Positions 11,304-22,163 of a DNA stretch of 64,000 nt are shown here, piece by piece. Every line of letters begins with the position of its first letter. Positions within the stretch are counted from its first letter, which is position 1. Origin of the DNA: Marvania coccoides (lineage: Eukaryota > Chlorophyta > Trebouxiophyceae > Chlorellales > Chlorellaceae); the NCBI GenBank assembly GCA_963854735.1, contig OY978097.1, positions 2,108,001-2,172,000 on the forward strand. The letters are read 5' to 3'. The notes beneath the pieces are model-generated. The model saw nothing but the letters and a program-made list of their open reading frames with translations, was not told where the DNA came from and did no database searches. Position numbers and translations under genes: made by a program.

Positions 11304-12440
11304 ATGAGCTCCAGCGGCATTGGCTTAATGCTCCGCAAAATTTCAGCACGATCATCAAACCAAGCAGCTTTATTCAGACGCTTCAGCCTCCCCCGCACGC
11401 TCAAATCCACCCATACAATTTCTTTGAATTTTTCTAGGCGCATCTCAGCCTCATCCGACGGCACCGTGACTACAGCTACCCAGATGGCTGAAAATCTCTC
11501 TTTACTCGACAAAGTGAAAGCGCTGGTGCCGTCTTTGCAGCCAGACAAGTACAAAGGCCAGGCGGGCAAAGTGGGCGTCATTGGCGGGTGCAGGGAGTAC
11601 ACTGGCGCCCCCTTCTTCGCCTCTTTCTCCGCCCTGAAAGTCGGTGCCGACCTGAGCCACGTTTTCTGCACTCCTGGCGCGGCCACGGTCATCAAATGCT
11701 ACTCTCCAGAGCTTATAGTCCACCCCTACCTCCCGGAGCCCGATGAAACCAACAGCGCCGTAGCATCAACCCAGCAGCGCGAGGCTTCTTTTCGGGCGGA
11801 AGCGGCAGCAGCGGCGGTGTGCGAATGGATCGACCGATTCGACGTGCTAGTGGTGGGACCGGGGCTGGGACGCGACCCGCTAATCCTAGGAACTGTCGCT
11901 ATCGTCCTAGAGGAAGCTAGACGCCGTGGCATCCCTTTAGTTATCGATGCCGATGGCCTTTGGCTCTTGAATCAACGGCCAGAGCTGCTTCAAGGCTACG
12001 CCTCCGCGGTGCTCACACCAAACGGCATCGAGTTTCGGCGGCTTGCGGAGCGGCTGGGGGAGGCGGAGGACGCCTCGGACGCGCTGCAGCAGGTTACAAG
12101 AAGGCTTGAAGGGCCGGTGGTGGTCAGAAAAGGAGCTGTGGATGCCATTAGCAATGGCACCACTACCGTAGAGTGCAGCGAAGAAGGGTCTCTACGGCGA
12201 GCTGGGGGACAGGGCGACGTGCTTTCTGGCACGATTGCCGCTTATGTGGCGTGGGCACGGCGGCAGGAAGGCGGGGCAGCAGTGGAGGGCGATGCGCTGG
12301 TTTTGGCGGCGTACGGAGGGTGTTTAACCACCCGGATGGCGTCGAAGCGCGCGTTTGAGAAGCATGGGCGGGCTATGGGAGCCACGGATGTGATGAATGA
12401 GCTGGGAGGGACTGTGGACGCCCTTGCAGGTTCCAAATGA
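11304..12440 (+). CDS. ATP-dependent NAD(P)HX dehydratase
   Basis: Single exon, 378 residues. The N-terminal ~50 residues are rich in Ser/Arg and lack acidic residues ('LMLRKISARSSNQAALF'), a typical organellar presequence. An internal Met at about residue 61 could give a cytosolic form. Ribokinase-like hallmarks of the CARKD/NnrD family are present: 'VGVIGGCREYTGAP' near the nucleotide site, 'VVGPGLGRDP', 'LTPNGIEFRRL', and 'GGQGDVLSGTIAAY' with the catalytic Asp. The enzyme uses ATP to repair hydrated NADH and NADPH. No epimerase domain is fused to it. Confidence 0.92.
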   Translation: MSSSGIGLMLRKISARSSNQAALFRRFSLPRTLKSTHTISLNFSRRISASSDGTVTTATQMAENLSLLDKVKALVPSLQPDKYKGQAGKVGVIGGCREYTGAPFFASFSALKVGADLSHVFCTPGAATVIKCYSPELIVHPYLPEPDETNSAVASTQQREASFRAEAAAAAVCEWIDRFDVLVVGPGLGRDPLILGTVAIVLEEARRRGIPLVIDADGLWLLNQRPELLQGYASAVLTPNGIEFRRLAERLGEAEDASDALQQVTRRLEGPVVVRKGAVDAISNGTTTVECSEEGSLRRAGGQGDVLSGTIAAYVAWARRQEGGAAVEGDALVLAAYGGCLTTRMASKRAFEKHGRAMGATDVMNELGGTVDALAGSK

Positions 12441-12845
12441 AACATAAGTTGCTGTGCTGGGGATATCTGACAGAGCTGGGGCTATAAGGAATTACAAGCT
12501 GGAGAGAGAATGCCATTTTTAGGAAACACGAGAAGGAAGCGGTACAATTTAGAAGGAAGGAAAAACAACAGTGAAGGAAGAGGAAAATCAGTCGCATCAG
12601 GTTTTGCATTTTGCTCAGCAGGAAGAATTGAAAAATAAGAAGCAAGGGCAGATTCGTTTGTAGGAAGGGGGGGTGAAGAAAGAAAGAAAAACTTCTAGAA
12701 AGGAAGAAGCGCAAAACAGCACCGCAAAAAAATGTAAGAGCAGTTGTTGGTTGGTTATTGGTTGGGGCACATCTTTTCCTAAAGAAATATAGCAAAATTG
12801 GAACAATGTGGATGATGACAAAAGAGAGATCAAACAGATTTTAAA
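12441..12845. other. Convergent 3' spacer
   Basis: Lies between the stops of the dehydratase (+) and the J-protein (-). It is purine-rich on the plus strand. I see no gene; the pyrimidine-rich open frames on the opposite strand look like composition effects. Confidence 0.5.
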
Positions 12846-14357
12846 TCAATCAACGAGGTCGTCCTTCAGCGCCGCCCTGCGTTTCAGCCCAGACAGCTGC
12901 GTGCTGAGTCTCGATTTGACGTGGTCTCGGTCCGCAAACTTGCGGCTGTGGCTGTCCATGGGGTAGTCATCAAAATGGAAGCCTCCCTCCGCACCAGGAG
13001 AGTGAGACGAAGAAGGCTCGCTAAAGGACTCGCCAAAAGAAGAAGTTGCAAATCTGGCAAAGCTGTGGCTGTGGTGGTAGCTCTCAGCCGCTCCGGAGCC
13101 AAACAGCACCCGCTGGTCCTCTTCGCTGGGAACCCAGTGCTGGCGGGAGGCATCCTGACCACCGCTGCTGCTGCCGCCGCCGTTGCCGGCTGTCGCTGTT
13201 TCCAGCGTCCGCAGCCGCAGCTTGGCGCTGAGCTTGCGCCCGAGGCTGACGATGTGGGAGAAGGTGCGCTGGGCGTGGGCGTGGATGTGGCGGCCCTGCA
13301 CCACCAACGCCGCCGACTCAATCATAGAGATGATCTGCGGAGAGGCTGTGTGGAGGTGGAAGGAAGGGAAGGGAGAAGAGGCAGTGTTGGGGGAGGGGGC
13401 CTCCTCGTTCATGGCATCATTAGCTTGCTGAAGCCCATCTTCTGCCGCCGCTGTCGCAAAGCTAGATGCCCTAGGCACATCCTCGCTGGGTCGCGCCGTC
13501 TGTTGGGATGTGCGGGGCTGCTCGGGCGACAAGGGCGTCGCCGCACGTGGCGCCTGGAACGATGCTCCAGCGCGCTGCTGCTCAAAAGCCGCCTGCGTGT
13601 CGGGGGCCGTTGCCTTCCTCGCATTTTTCGAAGTGCTGCGCCAGACAGCCTCTTTCACGTGGGCGGTGGTATCCACCGGCCGTGCCGCGGCAGGGCGCCC
13701 TCGCGCCTGGACAGCCGCCTTGGCTGCTGCCTTTTGTCGAAGTCCCGACAGCTGCGACTTCCACTGGGAGCGGAGAACCTCTGGAGGCGGCGGGTTCGCT
13801 TCCGCGCCGGCGGCTGCACCTGCCGAGGCGCTCTTCTGCCGCCGCCTCATCGAGAACTTCCAGTACCAGTCGTGAAAGTCCCAGGCGTTCTGTACGGCCG
13901 ACTCCTCTTTGCCGCGACGGCGGCCGAGCAGGATCTCGTAGGCCTCCTGGATAGCCAGAAACTTGACCTGGATGTCGCCAATATCGCCGTCTTTTTTTAG
14001 GTCCGGGTGGTGCTGCAGCACCAGCTTGCGGTGGGCGCGTTTGATTTCCTTTTCGGTGGCGGAGGGGGCGACGCCGAGAACATCGTGAGGGTTGAAGGCA
14101 GCGCGAACCTGCGGGGACGGGGGCGATTGGGGGGGGGGGGGGGCATTAATACGTGTAGATGACCGTGTTATGAATACACGCAAGCAAACCAAGGCATTGA
14201 GGTTTGGGGAGACAAAAAAGATAGCACATGTCAAAATACAAAATCACTACAACGCTCGTTTTTCACGAGATTTTCGCACCAGTAGACGTGAGGACCGTGT
14301 CCTAGGCGGTGGGGCAAGGCGGGGTCCCTGGAAGACGCCGGTGGGCCTTGCCAACAT
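12846..14357 (-). CDS. Organellar J-domain (DnaJ-like) protein
   Basis: Minus-strand exons 14357-14280 and 14108-12846 give 446 residues. Exon 1 is only 26 codons and is a classic presequence: Arg, Pro and Ser with no acidic residue. It splices in phase 0 across a G-run acceptor region into the J-domain. The domain starts 'FNPHDVLGVAPSATEKEI' and carries the HPD tripeptide in 'LQHHPDLKK', required to stimulate Hsp70 ATPase. A short 'DFHDWYWKFSMRRRQ' motif follows. The remaining ~300 residues are low-complexity, without the Gly/Phe or zinc-finger regions of class I/II, so this is a class III J-protein. The Hsp70 partner and plastid versus mitochondrion are not resolved. Confidence 0.85.
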
Positions 14358-14881
14358 TTAATAGTTTTGCGTACGTTTAAAGTTGCGTGCGGGAGAACCA
14401 AGCTGCCGTATTGCTGCTCAATTGTCGTGGAGGGTTATTTACAACCCAAAGATGCCGCTTGCGAAATCAAAATAACACTTTTCGCAAGTCCGACACTGAG
14501 CGTTTTTAAGATGTATACTCGAGATCGCAGTTTTTGGTGCCAGCTGCACGATAATAACCTCGCACAACTAAAAACAAGAAGTATAGGTTTGCGGCCTGCT
14601 GTCGCCTTTTTCGCTTGTTTTGAAGACTTTAATTCTTTCTTTCCTGGCTCGTCTTTTATGCTCCAATAGAGAGCATTTGACGGCTGAAACGCGTTTCCCT
14701 ATTATCAAGAAGCTGTCTAAACACTCTCCTGCAGGGGGCAGAGGATGAAAATTGCACTTATTTTTGAATTCCAATTTTAAAGCCACGTTGCAATAAAATT
14801 TCGCTCTTTAGAGGAAACAAATCACTTTTTAAACATATCACTTCATTTCGCCTTAAAATACGTTGGTTATATTCGAAAAAA
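14358..14881. other. Head-to-head spacer between two J-protein genes
   Basis: 523 bases, AT-rich, separate the divergent start codons of two unrelated J-domain genes. It contains GCAATAAAATTT at about 14790. No gene seen. Confidence 0.4.
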
Positions 14882-15706
14882 ATGGCAGACAAATCGTTCG
14901 ATCGGTTCTTTGCCCATGCAGCCGTCCAGGCTGAGGCAAAACAGGAGCGGGAGGACCCCGCGCTGCAGGCGGAAAAGCGTCAGAAGCGGGAAGAAGACAC
15001 GCTGCGGCGCAGGGGCACGGATATGACCGCTGGCGACGCCATCCAGCGCGTCCTGCTGGCCGACAAAGACCGCGATTTCTTCCGCATGCTGGCGCTCCCT
15101 CTCCCCGAGGTGGACGCCCTGGGGCGCCCCAAGTGGTCCGTCACCCCCTCAGAGGTGTCCAAGGCCTACCGCAAGCTGTCAGTGCTGGTGCATCCTGATA
15201 AGAATCCTGGCGACGACGCCCGAAAGGCCTTTGAAGCGCTCAACAAGGCGCACCGGCTGCTGAAGGACGCGGGGGAACTGGAGGGCATCCTGAAGGAGCA
15301 CCTGGACCGGGCTGTGGCGCGGCGAGAGGAGGACGAGGCCCGGGCGACGCTGGAGGAGCGTGTGGCGATCAATGCGAGGCAGGCGGAGGAGGCCAAGGCG
15401 CTGCGCAAGCAGGAGGGGGCGGCGCTGCAGGAGGAGATCGTGCGGCAGATGCGGGAGAAGCAGGAGCGCGCGAGGAAGCGGAAGGCGGTGGAAAGTTCTT
15501 CAAAGTATCGACGAAGAGCGGCAGAAGAGGAAGGAGAAGGAGGAGAGGGAAATCGCGGTGATTCAGAGGACGAGGAGAGCAAGAAGAAAGAGGAAGCGTC
15601 GAAAGTTATGGGCTGCGATAGTGATGACGAGGATGCTGCGCAGCGGAGGAGAGCGGCCCTGGCCAAGAGAAGACAGCAGCTGAGAAAGAAAGCGGCGGTT
15701 TTATGA
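14882..15706 (+). CDS. DNAJC8-like nuclear J-domain protein
   Basis: Single exon, 274 residues, ATG directly after an AT-rich leader. The N-terminus 'FDRFFAHA' precedes an unusual J-domain at about residues 60-125 with 'TPSEVSKAYRKLSVLVHPDKNPGDDARKAFEAL'-type spacing and the HPD motif intact. A long basic/acidic helix of Arg, Glu and Lys follows, then an acidic linker 'GDSEDEESKKK' and a basic tail. This layout, with the J-domain inside a charged coiled coil, is that of DNAJC8/SPF31, a spliceosome-associated protein. No transit peptide is visible. A splicing role is inferred from family. Confidence 0.85.
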   Translation: MADKSFDRFFAHAAVQAEAKQEREDPALQAEKRQKREEDTLRRRGTDMTAGDAIQRVLLADKDRDFFRMLALPLPEVDALGRPKWSVTPSEVSKAYRKLSVLVHPDKNPGDDARKAFEALNKAHRLLKDAGELEGILKEHLDRAVARREEDEARATLEERVAINARQAEEAKALRKQEGAALQEEIVRQMREKQERARKRKAVESSSKYRRRAAEEEGEGGEGNRGDSEDEESKKKEEASKVMGCDSDDEDAAQRRRAALAKRRQQLRKKAAVL

Positions 15707-15817
15707 GTTTGGCAGTTACATTATTATTTATAATTATATTTAAAAAAGACTGTGTAAACAAAATTTTCTTCTTAGACTTATATTGTGGGTTTCTATTTAA
15801 TAAGCTGCACTCTCTCG

Positions 15818-16559
15818 TTATGAGCAGTCTCCAGCAACGACCATGTACGGGCGAATGGAGTACTTGGGAACCAGGCCGTTCTGAACGTAGGGATCTGCCT
15901 TGACGAAGCCCTCGATTTCCTGTGGATGCAAAAGAAAAATATTTATGATGCACACAAAGAATCTATTACTAGCAATTAGTTACTTCTAGTTCTCCCAAAA
16001 TGAAATCAAACTGCGCTTGTTAACGGGTTGATGATACAATACGCATACGAGAATGCAAATTCGCTTACTTCAGCGGTGACATTGCGAAAAATGAAAACGG
16101 CGCCGTCCACAGGCTCAGTCAGGGCCCCTGCCATGACGAGCTTGTTGCTGTCGGCCTGCATATAAGCACACGGCACATTTTTCAAATTATTATTACACAA
16201 GGGGGTGGATTTAAGCCAAAACGGCAGCTTTGATGGGTGCTGCACATGAGGGTGGTTCTCACCATCTTCTTGGCTCCAGCAATGTGGGCCTCGCGGTGAG
16301 GACCGCGCTTCTCGAGAATGTCAGGAACGTAGCTGTACTGAAGCATGTGGTAACTGTTTGCAGTGGCCTGGAGAAGCAAAAAAAAAAAATATTTGAGATC
16401 GCTTGCTCTGAAAAATCACAAAGGGGCAATCATCGCCGACGGTGGATGGATTCTACTAGTACTACTACTAACCATTGTTCGCAATGATGATCGTGCAGCT
16501 TTGGGGTTGGTCTTGAGCACAATTGGGAGCCTCAGGCCAAAACGAGCGACGGCTTGCAT
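15818..16559 (-). CDS. YCII-related small protein, probably mitochondrial
   Basis: Four short minus-strand exons: 16559-16473, 16367-16263, 16155-16069 and 15919-15818. All introns are phase 0 with GT-AG ends, giving 126 residues. Exon 1 (29 codons) is a presequence with Arg and Lys and no acid. Exons 2-4 form the dimeric alpha-beta YCII fold: 'QYSYVPDILEKRGPHREAHI', then 'LVMAGALTEPVDGAVFIF', then 'FVKADPYVQNGLVPKYSI'. The conserved His in 'REAHI' and Asp in 'VKADPY' are the residues YCII proteins share. The biochemical role of the family is poorly known. The gene is head-to-head with tafazzin. Confidence 0.88.
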
Positions 16560-16863
16560 CCCACTCAGATATTCAATGGAAGTTTTTAATCAATTGTGAT
16601 TCGCATAGCGCATGTTCGCCCATCAAAAAGACATAAATTTCATTTTTCTTTCGTTCACCAGCAAAGACTTTCAAATTTCTCATCCTGTTCAAGCTTATTT
16701 AAAACATCTGTGCATTAATTATGATTTAGAGACAGTCGTCAATCCAGCAGAGGGCGGTGGGGCCGAAATCTTCATCGCTCCCACACACACACTTAATAAC
16801 AAAAAGAGCAAAGCTTGTTGGGATCTCGTCGTTCTGCTTCCGCTCACCCGCACCCACGCGGCA
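16560..16863. other. Head-to-head spacer, YCII gene and tafazzin
   Basis: 304 AT-rich bases between divergent start codons of two genes whose products both point to mitochondria. A shared promoter is possible; no motif was recognised. Confidence 0.4.
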
Positions 16864-17849
16864 ATGGACTCACTGCTCGAGCCCGAGGATCGCCTGCGCG
16901 AGCAGTACCTCCGGGCGCCGTGGGGTGACCTTGGCCGGTCGGCCACGTTGGGCGTCGTCTCCCTCTTCAGCAAGCTCCTGCTGCGGGTGCTCACCACCAC
17001 GGAGTTTGAGAACCTGGACGCGTTCCACGCCCACGTGCTGAAGCGGCCAGTAGACGTGGGCCTCATCACAGTGTGCAACCACACAAGGTGTGTTCCTATT
17101 TTTATTTTTAAATACAAGTCTTAACTAAAATAAATGATTTTAATTCTCCCGGTTGCAGTACCCTGGACGACCCCATGCTGTTCAGCGCCATGCTGCCTTG
17201 GTCTTTCTTCATCACCGAGCACCGCCACGGCCTCAACCGATGGTCCCTCTGCGCGCGGGAGCTGTGCTACTCTAACCCCCTGCTGGGGCAGTTCTTTCAG
17301 AGCGGCAAAACGCTGCCCATCGAGCGCGGGGCGGGCGCGGGGCAGCCCGTCATGCGTGTGGCGGCAGCGGAAGTCGGCCGAGGCAGCTGGGTTCACATCT
17401 TCCCTGAGGGGCGCATCAACTACACGGGCACCATGGGCCCGCTGCGGTGGGGGGTGGGCAAGGTGTTCTGCGACGCGGTGCAGGCGTCGGGCCAGGCCCC
17501 GGTGGTGCTGCCTTTCTTCCACAGCGGGATGGGGAGGGTGCTCCCTCGGAAGGGGCGGGTGCCACGGGTAGGGCAGCAGGTGGTGGTGGTGGTGGGCGAA
17601 CCGCTGGAGATGGAGGACCTGGCGGCACGGTGCGGGCGGGAGGGCGAGGACCAGGGGTGCGTGTGGCGGGACGTAGCTGCGAGGATAGGGACGGCGCTGC
17701 GGGCGCTGGAGGCTGCCGCGCCGCCCAACGTGGACCAGGTGCCGGGCAAGGAGGCGGCGGAGATGCGGCGAAAGTCTGAGGGGGCGTTGCCCAATGGCGG
17801 CAGCGAAAATGGCAGTAACGGAGGGGTTAGCATACCACCACCGCCATAG
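16864..17849 (+). CDS. TAZ: Tafazzin-like phospholipid acyltransferase
   Basis: Exons 16864-17087 and 17159-17849 give 304 residues. The intron splits the acyltransferase motif I; joined it reads 'CNHTSTLDDP', the HX4D catalytic dyad (His73, Asp78). Motif III is 'HIFPEGRIN', as in tafazzins rather than the 'FPEGTRS' of typical AGPATs, and 'PFFHSGMGRVLP' follows. Tafazzin is a mitochondrial transacylase that remodels cardiolipin acyl chains. The C-terminal 50 residues are Asn/Gly/Ser-rich and end in Pro. The HX4D and FPEGRIN pairing makes the family call firm. Confidence 0.92.
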
Positions 17850-18615
17850 AATGAATCGAGTGGTATTCCATTTCATTTCTTTTTCAGTCTATTCTAAATA
17901 ACTTAAATTGAGGACCATTCTTTTGTCTACCCCTTTTCTCTTGCGATGTAACAATGCACCTGTTGTGAAGGGAAAAAGCACTCTGGCAGAAAGCGGAAGA
18001 GCTGGAATGGGTTTTTATGGACAATGGCGGGGTGAAGACTGCCATGATTGCCACAGCCAAAGACGCTAGCATTCAAATTGCGCTTAGGGAGGGGAGCGCT
18101 TAGGAGGCTGCAATTCAAAGTGCCTGAAATGCATAAAATTACGCTAAATTTAAACGGGCAGGCGGCCAGCCCGGTGTTTTTGAAAAGCATTTTTTCTATG
18201 CTTGCCCTGCCCCATTCATGAGGCAGTCGGCAAACGGTTGCCAGCAAGCACAGCACTCCTGGTGGTGTGGGGCGTCACAAATACCATTAACACGCTCGTG
18301 CATGCCTAATTTAGACTGTCAGCTCCACTTCGAAGTGGATCTTGGCATACAGATGCCAGTCTAAACTCTATTGATCTCAAAATAATTCTGTCTCACACAT
18401 TTCGAAATTCGCGCCCTGGCATGTGGTTGCGGCGTTTTTGATTCCCTTTAGCGCGCCAAAAACGAGAAAAGGGAACATGGTCAATATACGTGTCGTGTCC
18501 CTCTCTCACAAAAAACCTCTGTGAAACAGATCGCACGCCATCATAGATGTTCCCACACAACGCGACAGCCGCTAATTTGGGCCATTGGGCCGCAGCCCAG
18601 CGCAATTGAGGAGAA
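17850..18615. other. Intergenic between tafazzin and the MYB factor
   Basis: No protein gene seen. It includes the tafazzin 3' UTR and the likely promoter and leader of the MYB gene. A compact foldable element lies at 18310-18365. Confidence 0.5.
18310..18365. other. Predicted three-way-junction element
   Basis: The closing stem TTTAGAC (18310-18316) pairs with GTCTAAA (18359-18365). Inside are two further hairpins: a perfect 16-base palindrome at 18324-18339, centred on TCGA, and TGGCAT/ATGCCA (18343-18348 with 18353-18358) around a four-base ACAG loop. The closing stem can extend to nine pairs at the cost of hairpin 3. The whole is 56 bases and ends 250 bases before the MYB start codon. 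It could be a leader RNA structure, a footprint of a palindromic mobile element, or chance. Confidence 0.5.
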
Positions 18616-21600
18616 ATGGGGCGACAAGACGGCATGAATACAGGAACTACCAACCGACAAGGAGGCCAGGGTGGAGAAAGAGCGGCGCATGAGGGTGGAC
18701 CCGGCGCCGTGCAAAAGGTGAGACATTGTTTCAATTGCAGAGTGCCCCGAGACTGTCGCGTTTTGGCGCCCGACTCACCCGCGCGTGCCCCTTGCAGATC
18801 CGAAAACCATACACGATGACAAAGCAGCGGGAGCGCTGGACCGAGGAGGAACACCAGCGTTTCGTAGAGGCCCTTCGTGTTCATGGAAGGCAATGGCGAA
18901 AAATTGAAGGTCCGTGCACGCACTTTACTTCCGCGCGGTGTTTTAAAATCGCCGTGTTTAGCTTAATCTGAAATTTGTCCGAAACTGACGCCTTTCCCAC
19001 TTTTTTTCTCCCCCGCCCCTCCAGATGCCGTCAAAACCAAGACCTCTGTGCAGATCCGGTCGCACGCACAGAAATTCTTTTCGAAAATCGAGAAGCAGCA
19101 AAAGCAGCTGCAGGCTGGGCTCAAGCCCCCAGCCACCAATTGTGAGTGCTGAGTGCTTTCTCCTAGTATCTCCCCTGGCGCCTCGGAAATATCATGATAT
19201 CTCACCTTTTCAATAATCTCAATTATTAAAACAATTGCAGTGGAGGTGCCTGTGGACATCGCCATCCCCCCTCCTCGCACAAAACGCCGCCCCGTCAGTG
19301 GCCACCAAGCTCGCACCGGCGAGGAAGCAGCGGGGGCAGCTGCTGGAGGCGTTGACTTCTCCACCGCCGCAGTTAGCTCCCTTCCAGACTACGCTGCAGC
19401 CGTGCGCAGCGCAGCCGGGATCAACGGCGTATCCGACGTCACCATCGCCGCCGTCACCGCGGCCGCGTCCGCTGCTGCAGCAGCAGCGGCAGCCGCCGTG
19501 GTTGCCGCCGCCGGCCGAGACATTGAGGCCAGGCTGCAGGCGTGCCCGCCCGACGTGTTCCCCTTCTACGGCCTCCCCCCTGCGGTGCTGCGCGCCATGA
19601 GCAACCCCAGCAACATTCGCGCCAACATTCAAGCCTCCATCGCAGCAGCAGCTGGACCGGCGCCGCCGCCAGTGCCGGCGCCCCCCGCGCGCGACATCCG
19701 CGCCGAGCGCACCGGCACCAGCGAGCCTGGCTACCAGATGCAGCCCCCGTGCATGGTGCACGGCGAGGACGGCGAAGACTCGGCCTGCTCCCGCGAGAAC
19801 GAGGCTCGCCGGGGCAGCGGCAATGGAAACGGCAAAAGCGACGGCAGCGGCGGGGAGGACGGCCCCAAAGGCGGTGCACCCCCTGAACTGGGGGCATTTG
19901 ACTTTTCCAAGCAGCTGAGAGCCACCAACAGCGGCGGCAGCAACCTGGTGCAGCTGCTTACGTCCTCAGGGTGGCAGCAGCAGCCGGTGACAGCCGCACT
20001 GCTGCAGCAAAGCTCCATGTGGGCCCCGCAGTTCAGCGACCCGGGGTCCATGGCCGCCCAGATGTGGGGCGGCCAGCCCAGCGCCTACGAAGGCCTCAAG
20101 TCGGCATTTGGGGGCGGCGGCAACGGCGGCGGCGGTGGCACACAAACCATGATGGGGGGAGACCTCAAGCCCTTTTCCTCGGCTGCCCTCCCGCCCAGGC
20201 CCATTGCCGACAAGTCCCAGCTAGGTGGATCCGGATCAGGTGGAGCGCAGCAGCCCTCGGGGATGCGTGCGCCGATGGACGTCCGCCCGCAGAAACGAGC
20301 CAAACTGGCAGCAGGAGGCAGCGGGGAGGACACCTCTGGCGATGGCTCTGGGGACCAAGCCGAGCAAGCGGTGCGCGGCAGCGGTGGTGGTGGCTCTGGC
20401 GACCAGAACAACCCTGCTGCCAACGGCATCCACAAGCAGCAGCAAGCTGGTGCAGCCCCCCCCGCCTTTCCCCTGCCCGCAGCACCCGCCGCCACCAAGC
20501 CTGGCAGCGCTGAAGGCGAGAACAACGGCAGTGCACCGGAGGGCACCACCGGCAACGGCTCCACTGGTCGTGGCAGCAATGGGAATGGAAGCGGGGGCAA
20601 CGGCAGCGGAAACAACGTCAATGGCAGTGGCAACGGCAGCGGAAACGCCCCTGCCGAGGCCACGGCAGAAGCTGCTGCCCCCACGGCAACGGCAGCGGCA
20701 GCAGCAGCACCTGCATTCCCAATGCCTGCGCAACTTGCTTCGACTCAGCTGGCGCAGCAGGCTGTACGCCACGTGCACCACCATCACCACCACATCCACA
20801 CCCACCGCCATCGCCATGGGCACGGCCACCACGCTGCCGGGGGGGCGGCGGAAGCAGCCGACCTTCGTTTCCGCGCCAGCGCCAACAACGCCGCCCTGCC
20901 CAACGGCTCCGGCGTGAATGGCAGCACCGCTAACTTTGGGGCGACCGCTGGAGGAACGGCCAACGGCAATGGCGTGAGCAGCGTGATGCGGCCACTGCCG
21001 CCGCCGCCGCCTCGCGCCGGCGGCTCTGGAGACAAGAGCGCCGGCGGCGGTACCGGCGAGAAGGGCTCTGGGGGCGACGGCAATCAGCGCTCCGGCGGGT
21101 CTGGCGACAAATCAAAGTCATCAGGCGGCGGCACCGGAGAAAAGGGCTCTGGCGGGGGTGGCAACCTGCGGTCGGGAGGCTCTGGAGGCGACAAGGGCTC
21201 CGACGCCGGCGCTGACGCTGGCGGCGGTGGGTCAGGTGGCAATGGCTCTGGAGGCAACGGCTCTGGGGGTAACGGCTCTGGGGGTAACGGCTCTGGCGGC
21301 AACCACTCCACCGCTGATGGTGGTCTGGGCACCTCTCGCCACAACCCTGCCGCCCCAGCAGCACAAGATGGCACCAGTGCGCCGCCCCTGGCTGCCCCAG
21401 GCCCGCAGACGAGGGTGCCTTCTCCTGACGGCGGCGCCAACACAGCCGCCGCAGCAGCAGTAGCACCTGCTGTTGGTGTGAAAAGGCAGCACGAGGAGAC
21501 GGAGGGCAAACCTGCAGGGGCGACGCCTCCTTCTGGCCAAGCTGCCAACGCGGAAGGCCACAACTTGCAGGCGCTGCAGACGGCCATGCAGGCCCTTCAC

Positions 21601-22163
21601 GCCACAGGCATGCACCACCTCATCATGCAGCAGGCGTTCTGCGCCAGCGGGTTCACAATGGGCATGCCTCCCTGGCCGTCTTCCATGTCAGCTGAGACTC
21701 TTTCTACCTTCCAGCGGCTGGTTTCGAAGACTGGGGTGGCCGGCGTTTCGTCGGGGGCCTTCATGGGGCAGCAGTGGCCCACCGCGGCCGGCGCTGGCCC
21801 GGCACAGCATGAATCCGGCGGGTTGGGTGGCGGCACCTCTGCCGCGCCGTTGTTTGCGCCACCTCGCACCTCAGACCCTGCTGGTAAGATTTGCTTTTGT
21901 TTTTCTGCAAAAAAATATAAGAATATAAATAAATTCCTCTCGCTGTGTATTTTCCATTTCTTACTCACTGCCAACTTTTATTAGTTGTCTTTGCAGGCCA
22001 ATATGGCAAGTCCGCCAAGCCTGGCGCTCCCAGCAACCGCTCTGAGAGCAGGGATGACACGTCTGGACCCAGCGGAGGGCCAAGCTCTGGCCGCAAGCGC
22101 GCCAGCCCCCGTCCCACTGGGGGCCGAAAGAAGTCGCGACCGGTTCCCAGCGACGATCAATAA
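18616..22163 (+). CDS. CCA1/LHY/REVEILLE-type single-MYB transcription factor
   Basis: Exons 18616-18717, 18798-18909, 19025-19141, 19241-21883 and 21997-22163 give 1046 residues. The MYB domain at about 45-95 reads '[17 protein letters not shown]', then '[19 protein letters not shown]' with the SHAQKFF signature at 84-90. '[16 protein letters not shown]' follows, the post-MYB motif of the LHY/CCA1/RVE group. These proteins bind evening elements in circadian control. The remaining ~900 residues are low-complexity, with Gly/Ser/Asn tracts, a His-rich segment near 620-643 and perfect pentapeptide repeats near 774-797. The protein is far longer than most plant relatives. Three small exons encode the whole MYB region. 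Confidence 0.93.
21232..21302 (+). repeat. In-frame 15-base tandem repeats (Gly-Gly-Asn-Gly-Ser)
   Basis: Four to five near-identical 15-base units inside the MYB-factor coding exon. A larger duplication of about 25 codons with '[11 protein letters not shown]' lies just upstream (21020-21180). Confidence 0.8.

Noticed and set aside
18310..18365. Three-way junction as a hammerhead ribozyme
   Set aside because: The conserved CTGATGA and GAAA core strands are not present between the stems.
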